Shown here: piece by piece, positions 57,237 through 64,000 of the stretch | Layout: each line of letters begins with the position of its first letter | Position numbering within the stretch: the stretch's first letter is position 1 | DNA from: Enterococcus mundtii | GTDB taxonomy: Bacteria > Bacillota > Bacilli > Lactobacillales > Enterococcaceae | Length of the DNA stretch: 64,000 nucleotides | Reading direction: 5' to 3' | Assembly: GCF_002947535.1 (NCBI RefSeq) | Contig: NZ_PUAP01000041.1 | Location: 62,001-126,000, forward strand | Notes under the pieces: generated by a model | Database searches by the model: none | Told to the model about the DNA's origin: nothing | Seen by the model: the letters and a program-made list of their open reading frames with translations, nothing else | Made by a program: the position numbers and the translations under genes

Positions 57237-58976
57237 TTGAAAAACTCAAAGACTTGGTATTATAAATTACTTTTACTATTTTTATTTCTTGTATTCGCGT
57301 ATACGGCAAATCGGACCATCCTGATTTACGAGAATTTCCGACAACAGACAGAAGATATCGCACAAGTCTTGGTTCGCACAATCGATCAATTTGGACTAGA
57401 AGTCAGTCGCTTTGAGTTTGACTTTAGTTATAGTTTAGCAAGTATCATTGGTACATTGACAATCGTGGGGGGGCTTGCTCTTGGTATCTTGTATCACTCA
57501 GGTATGCCGAAACATACAGAGTTTGAATATGGAAGTGCCAGATGGGGCAACAAAAAAGACATCAAGCCAATGATGGATAAAAAAAAAGACAACAATATCA
57601 TTCTCACAAAAAGTGAATCGCTGTCTATGTCTGGTCGTATGAAGATCACTAAATCTAATAACTTTAATCGGAATAAGAATGTCATCGTAGTAGGAGGAGC
57701 TGGATCAGGGAAAACAAGATTCTATGTGAAACCAAATTTGATGCAACTGCATTCCTCTTATGTCGTCAGTGATTCTAAGGGACTATTGTTAAGCGAGACA
57801 GCAACAATGTTTAAAGAAGCAGGTTATGAAATCAAGGTTTTTGACTTGATCACGCGGGAAAATACAGACTACTATAATCCTTTTACTTACATCCGTACCG
57901 AAGACGATATTTTAAAAGTCGTCAACAACTTGATCAAAAATACTTCAGATCCTGAAAAAAAGGGTGGCGATGATTTTTGGGAAAAAGCTGAAACGGCCTT
58001 ATTGATGGCCACATTCAGTTATCTTTTGCAAGAAGTTGATGAGGAAGATCAAACATTGACGAACGTCGTTGAAATGGTCCGCTTAGCAAACTGTCCAGAG
58101 GATGTGTCAGATTATGTTTCCCCACTGGATGTGATTTTCAATGAACTTGAAGAAAAAGATCCTGCCAACTTTGCAGTCGCGCAATACAAAATTTTCAAAC
58201 TAGCGGGGGATCGCACCGCTAAAAGTATTTTAGTCAGCCTAGGAGTGCGATTATCACCTTTTTATATTCCGAATATCAAAAAAATCGTGAGTAAAGATAC
58301 GTTAGCATTAGACACCGTTGGGGACAAGAAAACCATTATCTATATTTTATTATCAGATACAGATACGAGTTTCAATTTCTTAGCAAGTATGTTGTACCAA
58401 CAATTATTCGATAGCTTAGTTTACAAAGCAGACAATGTCTACAAAGGTCGTCTGCCCCATCATGTGCGATGTGTCTTAGATGAATTTGCCAATATTGGAC
58501 AGATTCCAGACTTTGAAAAAGTGATTTCAGTGATTCGAAGTCGTGAGATATCGGTCAATGTGATCTTACAAAACATTAGTCAGCTTAAAAATTTGTACAA
58601 AGATACTTGGGAAACAATCATCGGGACCAGTGACGTTTTTCTTTATTTAGGTGGGATGGAGTTAAGCACGCATGAGTATATCTCCAAATTACTAGGAAAG
58701 AAAACGATCCAGCACAAGAACATTAGTATCACCAAAGGTAGTAATGGGAACTACAGTGAGAACTATCAAAAAATGGGTCGAAATTTATTGGATGTAGATG
58801 AAGTGGCAAACCTAAGTGGAACAAAAGCGATTTTGAAGATTCGTGGAATAGTTCCGTTTATATCAGAAAAATATGATATTACCAAACATAAAAATTATAA
58901 AAAACTCGGAGATGTGACTCCAGAGAATTGGTACGAACGAAATCAATCACCGAAAAACGAAGAGGAGAATGGATAG
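57237..58976 (+). CDS. VirD4/TraG-type conjugative coupling ATPase
   Basis: 579 residues from TTG 57237 (TTTAGGAGGG upstream). Two N-terminal TM segments, Walker A GGAGSGKT (153-160), Walker B RCVLDEFANIGQIPDFE, and VNVILQNISQLKNLY. Matches the TraG/VirD4 protein of Tn1549-like elements (YGSARWGNKKDI stretch). It links the relaxosome to the secretion channel. First structural gene of the transfer operon; no relaxase seen in the window. Confidence 0.9.
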   Translation: MKNSKTWYYKLLLLFLFLVFAYTANRTILIYENFRQQTEDIAQVLVRTIDQFGLEVSRFEFDFSYSLASIIGTLTIVGGLALGILYHSGMPKHTEFEYGSARWGNKKDIKPMMDKKKDNNIILTKSESLSMSGRMKITKSNNFNRNKNVIVVGGAGSGKTRFYVKPNLMQLHSSYVVSDSKGLLLSETATMFKEAGYEIKVFDLITRENTDYYNPFTYIRTEDDILKVVNNLIKNTSDPEKKGGDDFWEKAETALLMATFSYLLQEVDEEDQTLTNVVEMVRLANCPEDVSDYVSPLDVIFNELEEKDPANFAVAQYKIFKLAGDRTAKSILVSLGVRLSPFYIPNIKKIVSKDTLALDTVGDKKTIIYILLSDTDTSFNFLASMLYQQLFDSLVYKADNVYKGRLPHHVRCVLDEFANIGQIPDFEKVISVIRSREISVNVILQNISQLKNLYKDTWETIIGTSDVFLYLGGMELSTHEYISKLLGKKTIQHKNISITKGSNGNYSENYQKMGRNLLDVDEVANLSGTKAILKIRGIVPFISEKYDITKHKNYKKLGDVTPENWYERNQSPKNEEENG

Positions 58977-58978
58977 AA

Positions 58979-59215
58979 ATGAGTAATCAACAATTATTAC
59001 AGGATGTATTTAATTTGATTTCAAGATTTACGATGGTTGGCGGAGGATTATGGATCATTTGGGGAACCGTGATCTTAGCCGGAGCATTAAAAGATAAAAA
59101 CGGACCACAGCTGCAACAAGGAATTTGGCAGGTCGTCGGCGGTGCGTTGATTTTAGTAGCTGCAGTTTGGTTCGTGACCGCATTTGATGTTAGTTCACTT
59201 GTAACCAATAGGTAA
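58979..59215 (+). CDS. Maff2-family small membrane protein of the transfer operon
   Basis: 78 residues from ATG 58979, AGAGGAGAATGG upstream, two nt after the VirD4 stop. Two hydrophobic segments (GGGLWIIWGTVILAGAL; VVGGALILVAAVWFVTAF) as in Maff2/TrbC-like proteins of Tn1549-type conjugation modules. Possibly the pilin-like or channel component; function inferred from position. Confidence 0.8.
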   Translation: MSNQQLLQDVFNLISRFTMVGGGLWIIWGTVILAGALKDKNGPQLQQGIWQVVGGALILVAAVWFVTAFDVSSLVTNR

Positions 59216-59248
59216 GTAAAAATTTTTTGATAGAAAGAAGGTTAATCA

Positions 59249-60073
59249 GTGCGCTCAGCGATAATGATGCTATTTGATCGAATGATGGAATATTTGAATG
59301 GGGACAATATTGCAGAAACCTTAAGCCGTGGTTTGCAAGATTACATGGCAGATGCCTATCGAGTAGCAGGAATCATCCAACAAACGATCATAGCTCCAGT
59401 TGCATTTTCAATACTAGCGATATTCATCTTATTTGAATTTCAAAAAATTTCTTTAAAAGTAGAGAATGCTGGTGGTGCTCCAACTTTGGGATTTGAAATG
59501 ATCATGAAAGCATTTGTGAAATTTATTATTTGTTATATTGTCATCTTAAGAATCCAAGTGATTCTCGATGCCATTGTCGCATTAGGGGCGATGTTAGCAG
59601 GGCAAATAATGGCCCTAAATAGAGATGATTTTTTAAGTTCTTATCGCAATGTAGTCAATTCAGCAGTAAGCAATCTTTCGTGGTGGGAAGTAATGGTCGT
59701 ATTAATGATTTTTGTTGTTCTATTTTTAGTTTCTTTAGTGGTAGGGGTCTTTATCAATGTCATCGTCTATATAAGATTTTTTGAATTATATATATTTAGT
59801 GCGATTGCTCCTATTTCGATGGCGGCATTACCTCATCAAGAGTTTTCATCGATGGCAAAAGGATTTTTCAAGAATTTTGCAGCTTCCTCCTTACATGCTG
59901 TAATGATCGCATTAGTATTGACCATTTATCCTTTGATTTTTGTGAATTTCTTAAATAGTCATAGGAGTGGCATGTGGTCGCTGATTTTTGGTTTGACGAT
60001 TTACATGATTGCTTTGATGTTTGCAATAAATAAGACAAAAGGATGGGCGAAAATGATTGTATCCGCCTCATAG
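59249..60073 (+). CDS. VirB6-like/TrbL-type conjugal channel protein
   Basis: 274 residues from GTG 59249 (AGAAAGAAGG upstream). Six or so TM helices (APVAFSILAIFILFEF, FIICYIVILRIQVIL, VLMIFVVLFLVSLVVGVF, FSAIAPISMAALP, LHAVMIALVLTIYPLIFV, IYMIALMFAINKTKG). Corresponds to the CD0411-like VirB6 homologue in Tn1549-type operons and probably forms the inner-membrane channel. Confidence 0.83.
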   Translation: MRSAIMMLFDRMMEYLNGDNIAETLSRGLQDYMADAYRVAGIIQQTIIAPVAFSILAIFILFEFQKISLKVENAGGAPTLGFEMIMKAFVKFIICYIVILRIQVILDAIVALGAMLAGQIMALNRDDFLSSYRNVVNSAVSNLSWWEVMVVLMIFVVLFLVSLVVGVFINVIVYIRFFELYIFSAIAPISMAALPHQEFSSMAKGFFKNFAASSLHAVMIALVLTIYPLIFVNFLNSHRSGMWSLIFGLTIYMIALMFAINKTKGWAKMIVSAS

Positions 60074-60088
60074 AAAGGAATAAAAGCA

Positions 60089-60439
60089 ATGGCAATTGAA
60101 GTCAAAGTCCATAAAGATGTACGTGAATATAAAGAACGAATCGTAGCAGGTATGAGCGTACGACAATTAGGCTTTCTGTCTGTGGCGGTGTTGACTAACA
60201 TCGTGATCAGTTTTGTGTTTGTGCGCTTTTTTGGTTACTCCATGGACGTGATCAGTTGGCTGATGATTCTCGTTTCAATGCCAATCGTCGCTTTTGGGTG
60301 GCTAAAAAAAGAGGGACTGCCTTTTGAACGCTATTTGAAATACTATTTTATTTACCATTTTGATCAAGGAGTAGTTGTTTATGAAGAATCTGATACGTCC
60401 CAATTTCATGAAGGTGAACTTCAGGCAAAACAAGAATAA
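60089..60439 (+). CDS. PrgI family protein
   Basis: 116 residues, ATG after AAAGGAAT. Basic N-terminal strand (AIEVKVHKDVREYKERIVAGMSVRQLG) and two TM helices, typical for PrgI/VirB3-like proteins that sit before VirB4 in Gram-positive transfer operons. Its 3' end overlaps virB4 by 59 nt. Confidence 0.87.
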   Translation: MAIEVKVHKDVREYKERIVAGMSVRQLGFLSVAVLTNIVISFVFVRFFGYSMDVISWLMILVSMPIVAFGWLKKEGLPFERYLKYYFIYHFDQGVVVYEESDTSQFHEGELQAKQE

Positions 60440-62690
60440 GAAAAATATGCAAGAAGAAAAAAAATCTTTTTTACTTTATGAAGAAATCTATGATAACGGT
60501 ATTTGTTTAATTACTGAGAATGAATACTCAATAACGATCCATATTGACGATATCAGTTATCAACTTTGTTCCGAAGAACAACGTATGCAGATATTCATTA
60601 AATATTGTGAGTTCCTAAATTCTTTGGAAGCTTCCATTGATTACAAAGTCACGTTAGTAAAAAAGAAAAAAACAGTCGAAGAATTGACTCATGTCCTTTT
60701 TAAAGAAAAAAATGAACAATATGATGATAAGTACCGCCAAGAAATGAATGACTATCTAACAGCGAAAATCAACGAAAAGAAGAATGCGTTTGAAAAGAAA
60801 ATTTTTATTACGTTTACTCAAAAACATGAGAATCAGGAATTTGCGGAAAGAGAGTTATTCTTGATTGCCGATCAATTGGATCTATTCGCTCGAAAAATTG
60901 GTTCGACCATCCATATTTTAAAAGGGGAAGAACGCAAAGAATTGATCGGGCAAATCTTAAATAATGAGAAGCATACATTACTACCGAAACAAGTCGATCT
61001 CAAATTAGATAAGCGCCTGATCAAGATCGATGACAAACTAAATCAGACCCTGTATTTGAATGGTTACCCTGCTGAACTATCTGATGAATGCTTGACAGGT
61101 CTCATGGAGATCGATGAAGAAATCACTCTTACGGTTAGTTGCAGGCCGATACCGATGGCAAGCAGTTTCGACTTAGTAAAGACTAAAATGGCTTACATGG
61201 ATCAGCAAAAAGTGGATGAACAGAGAAAAGCCTTAAATAGTGGGTACGATTATGACATGCTAACCTATGACCTGACTTATTCCCTGGATGAAGCAAAAGA
61301 GCTTTTAGATTCATTACAAAGTAAAAGCCAGAAACTATTTGAAGTAACTGTGTTGATCAATTTCTCCGCAGAGAATCAGGATAACTTAAATAAAATCGCT
61401 AGTAAAATCAAGTCGGTAGGGCGAAGATTTGGTTGCACGATCATTGAACTAGCGTATTTACAAAAATTTGCTTTAAATACAATATTACCAATAGGAAAGA
61501 ATCATGTTCCTTTAAATCGCTTATTGGCAACTTCTGCGGTTTCGGCGTTGATGCCATTTTCGATTTCTGAAATGCTCCATGAGAATGGCAATTATTATGG
61601 GATCAATTCTGTGACAAAAAATCTGACGATTCTTGATCGGAAAAAACTAATGGCGCCCAATGGGTTTGTCTTGGGCACACCAGGATCAGGTAAGAGTTTC
61701 TCTGTCAAACGGGAAATAGTGAATGTTTTACTAAGAAACGCCAAAGACGAAGTGATCGTCATTGATCCTGAATCAGAATATCAGCATATTTGCTCGGAAT
61801 TTGATGGTCAAATGGTTCGATTGGCTGGAAATTCAAACACCTGCATCAATCCGATGGATATCAATAGTAACTATGGCGATGATGCAGACCCGATCGCTTT
61901 AAAAACCCAGTTTTTGATTTCACTTTGTGAGCTGATCACGGGTGGTATTTTAGGGTTATCTTCCCAACAAAAGACGATCATCGACCGAGTATGCCGAAAA
62001 ATTTACCAAGAACAGACACAGTTGCCGACATTAAAAGATTTTTATATGGCGCTAAATGCACAGCCAGAAGAAGAGGCAAAGCAACTGGCGATTGAATTGG
62101 AGCTTTATACAGAAGGTAGCCTAGCGCTATTTTCCAAACAGACGAACGTGGATTTAAATAAACAATTGGTCATTTTTGACATCAAAGATTTAGGGAAACA
62201 ACTTAAACCATTCGGAATGTTGGTCGTTTTAGATCAAATTTGGAATCGAATCACATTAAATCGAGAATCAGGAATCCGTACATGGTTATATATTGATGAA
62301 TTACAGTTGCTCTTTACAAATGAATATTCAGAAAATTATTTCTTTGAATTGTGGAGTAGAGCAAGAAAATGGGGGGCTATACCGACAGGGATCACTCAAA
62401 ATGTCGAGACACTATTATTGTCGGATCTAGCCAGAAGAATGCTTTCTAATAGCGACTTCGTTGTCATGTTCAATCAAGCAAAATCTGACCGCTCAGAGTT
62501 GACTCGTTTATTCGATATATCGGAAGAGCAGGAAAAGTATGTATTAAATGGGAGTGAAGGTACTGGATTGATGGTGTTTGGGGACACGATCATTCCATTT
62601 GAAGACCGACTGCCTAAAGAGACGAAACTCTATCAAATCATGACAACTAAACCTGGTGAAGAGGTAAAGACAAAGCAAGATTATGAATGA
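60381..62690 (+). CDS. VirB4-like conjugation ATPase
   Basis: 769 residues from ATG 60381 (AAGGAG nine nt upstream, inside prgI). N-terminal VirB4 domain, then the RecA-like core: Walker A LGTPGSGKSFSVK (about 431-443), IDPESEY, Walker B TWLYIDELQLLF and ITQNVETLL. Hexameric ATPase powering pilus assembly or substrate transfer. Stop overlaps the next start (ATGAATGA). Confidence 0.92.
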   Translation: MKNLIRPNFMKVNFRQNKNKKNMQEEKKSFLLYEEIYDNGICLITENEYSITIHIDDISYQLCSEEQRMQIFIKYCEFLNSLEASIDYKVTLVKKKKTVEELTHVLFKEKNEQYDDKYRQEMNDYLTAKINEKKNAFEKKIFITFTQKHENQEFAERELFLIADQLDLFARKIGSTIHILKGEERKELIGQILNNEKHTLLPKQVDLKLDKRLIKIDDKLNQTLYLNGYPAELSDECLTGLMEIDEEITLTVSCRPIPMASSFDLVKTKMAYMDQQKVDEQRKALNSGYDYDMLTYDLTYSLDEAKELLDSLQSKSQKLFEVTVLINFSAENQDNLNKIASKIKSVGRRFGCTIIELAYLQKFALNTILPIGKNHVPLNRLLATSAVSALMPFSISEMLHENGNYYGINSVTKNLTILDRKKLMAPNGFVLGTPGSGKSFSVKREIVNVLLRNAKDEVIVIDPESEYQHICSEFDGQMVRLAGNSNTCINPMDINSNYGDDADPIALKTQFLISLCELITGGILGLSSQQKTIIDRVCRKIYQEQTQLPTLKDFYMALNAQPEEEAKQLAIELELYTEGSLALFSKQTNVDLNKQLVIFDIKDLGKQLKPFGMLVVLDQIWNRITLNRESGIRTWLYIDELQLLFTNEYSENYFFELWSRARKWGAIPTGITQNVETLLLSDLARRMLSNSDFVVMFNQAKSDRSELTRLFDISEEQEKYVLNGSEGTGLMVFGDTIIPFEDRLPKETKLYQIMTTKPGEEVKTKQDYE

Positions 62691-64000
62691 AACATACGAG
62701 GGGAATAAACAAGAAAACAACAAGCAGCAAGATCTGTTATCGATCAAATTGAAACGTGTCAGTCCGAAAGAACAAAAAAAGAAAGCACTGAAGAAACGCC
62801 TCCGATTCAAAAAGCGTCAGCAAAAATTAGCGAGAAAAAAAAGAGATAGCTTACAGCTAAAAAATAGAAATATCGTTGATTTCAAACAACATATAATGAA
62901 TAGCCAGTCAAGAAAAGAGCCATTAAGTAAAGGCGCAACAAGCAAAAAACCATACGCTAGTCATTTTAAAAAGCGTCATCTTATAACAAATAAAAAAAAG
63001 TTAAACAAAATCAATAGTAACAAACAACATAGTACCACAAGAGAAAAGGCCTATTTCATAAAGAATAAACATCGCTCTCCTAAAGAAATCAATCATGCGC
63101 TTTTAGGAATAAAAAAAAGACAAACTTCACCCAAACATAGTGGGACGAATCAGCGAAGTCAGCTCTCTACTGAAAAAATCAATAAACAAAAATTAGGATC
63201 AAAAAAATTCTATCATAAGAAACAAGAAAAACTAGATAAAAATGTTCTCAATCTATCTGGCATAAAGAATACACTTACTACGAATAAGCAGACCAGAGCA
63301 AAGAAACTTGAAGAAAAATTATTCGGCATCAAAGACAAACTTGAACGTAAACATCAAGTGTTAAGTAACTCCAACAAAGTCAAACGATTAAAAAAGCAAA
63401 CAAAAATGCCATCGAAAAAAAAATTCAAACCCAAACTGAAAAAAAATCTGGCACAAACAGCCATAGACACAGTTGGCAGGAACAAAGATGGCGAATTGAA
63501 TATTCTTGGAGTTCTTTTAGTCTTATTTATTATTCTCAAACTGATCCTCATGTTGTTGTCCGTCAAAGTAATGATGATCTTGGCTGTCGTCATTGTCGTT
63601 ATCGTCGTAATTATCGCCATCTTTAATTTTATCGCTAGTATATTTACTATAAAAACGGAAGATATGGCGTTAGCAGAGGCATATGAGCATGTCACACTTT
63701 TGGATGCCAGAAAGAACAAAGAAGTGCAACAAGTTTTTGAAGATTTTTCAGAAAATTCTGAAATCGAAGAAGTTTATTTTGTTGTAAATGGTGTTGCAAG
63801 ACCAGATAACAATTTTATCTATAGCTCTGATGCAGATACGTACCTCTATTACCTGAATGCAAAATATGAAGACTATAACATCAGTAAACGTATCTCAGCA
63901 AGTAGCAATATCTTTGGTGCAACAAGAGTTCGTGGAGAAGTAGAAGGAATCCATGGCTATACCTTTAGTTACACGACAGAAATCGAAACAAGAGAAGTAC
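62683..64000 (+). CDS. CD1107-like transfer protein, 5' part (runs off window)
   Basis: About 439 codons visible from ATG 62683, overlapping the virB4 stop; no stop before the edge. Residues 1-270 are extremely Lys/Arg-rich and hydrophilic (QKKKALKKRLRFKKRQQ; KKKFKPKLKKNL). One hydrophobic stretch at about 273-322 (ILGVLLVLFIILKLILMLL; VVIVVIVVIIAIF) is followed by an outward domain (MALAEAYEHVTLLDARKNKEVQQVF). Position and layout match the CD1107/NlpC-P60-lysozyme proteins of Tn1549-type operons, whose catalytic domains would lie beyond 64000. Confidence 0.78.
   Translation, partial: MNETYEGNKQENNKQQDLLSIKLKRVSPKEQKKKALKKRLRFKKRQQKLARKKRDSLQLKNRNIVDFKQHIMNSQSRKEPLSKGATSKKPYASHFKKRHLITNKKKLNKINSNKQHSTTREKAYFIKNKHRSPKEINHALLGIKKRQTSPKHSGTNQRSQLSTEKINKQKLGSKKFYHKKQEKLDKNVLNLSGIKNTLTTNKQTRAKKLEEKLFGIKDKLERKHQVLSNSNKVKRLKKQTKMPSKKKFKPKLKKNLAQTAIDTVGRNKDGELNILGVLLVLFIILKLILMLLSVKVMMILAVVIVVIVVIIAIFNFIASIFTIKTEDMALAEAYEHVTLLDARKNKEVQQVFEDFSENSEIEEVYFVVNGVARPDNNFIYSSDADTYLYYLNAKYEDYNISKRISASSNIFGATRVRGEVEGIHGYTFSYTTEIETREV

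Noticed and set aside
63354-63719. 121-codon minus frame near the right edge
   Set aside because: Antisense of the Lys-rich CD1107-like gene; the long + frame overlapping virB4 is the real one.

Overview
The window is a stretch of low-GC Firmicutes chromosome that looks like Enterococcus, close to the E. faecium/hirae/mundtii side of the genus. Evidence: AGGAGG ribosome sites, frequent TTG/GTG starts, the order rexB-rexA-(HxlR)-pheS-pheT and glutamate ABC-racE-RNasePH/RdgB as I recall it from enterococci, a FabN-type dehydratase beside fabI, and LexA boxes of the CGAAC-N4-GTTCG type. The species call is inference. No rRNA, tRNA, CRISPR array or insertion sequence was seen.

Layout. 1-3.0 kb: left-edge partial gene, a C39-like exported protein, a DUF2187-like small protein behind a promoter with a CcpA-like site, a membrane protein and a nitroreductase. 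3.3-12.2 kb: peptide transporter dtpT and the recombination nuclease-helicase rexB-rexA, with a LexA-like box over the rexB promoter. 12.2-17.5 kb: YodB-like redox regulator, T-box-controlled pheS-pheT and trpS on the opposite strand. 17.7-24.1 kb: four-gene glutamate-type ABC importer, racE, an RNase PH/RdgB fusion, a YfcE-type phosphoesterase and the c-di-AMP-binding CBS protein CbpB. 24.4-32.6 kb: PadR with two DUF1048 genes, an MscS channel, ilvE, divergent fabI and fabN with two FabT-like boxes, a lipoprotein cyclophilin, MupG and an alpha/beta hydrolase. 32.8-42 kb: obg, rnz, an SDR oxidoreductase, recJ, apt, then an SOS island (lexA, a YnzC-like gene and a small membrane protein behind two LexA boxes). 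42-50.8 kb: tkt, a LysM glucosaminidase, cysK, perR, nox, dnaD, nth.

50.8-57.2 kb is accessory and AT-rich: a lipoprotein, a large Mga-like regulator, a secreted lytic polysaccharide monooxygenase and a second Mga-like regulator. That second regulator lies 35 nt upstream of a conjugation (type IV secretion) operon running off the right edge: VirD4/TraG coupling ATPase, Maff2-like small membrane protein, VirB6-like channel protein, PrgI, VirB4 ATPase and the start of a CD1107-like protein with a very basic N-terminus. This order matches the transfer module of Tn1549-type integrative elements. No relaxase, integrase or attachment site lies inside the window, so whether it is a mobile element cannot be settled here.

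The most interesting leads are the SOS-controlled 72-residue membrane protein, the Mga-like gene heading the transfer operon, the LexA-like box before rexBA, and several palindromic operators next to their probable regulators.
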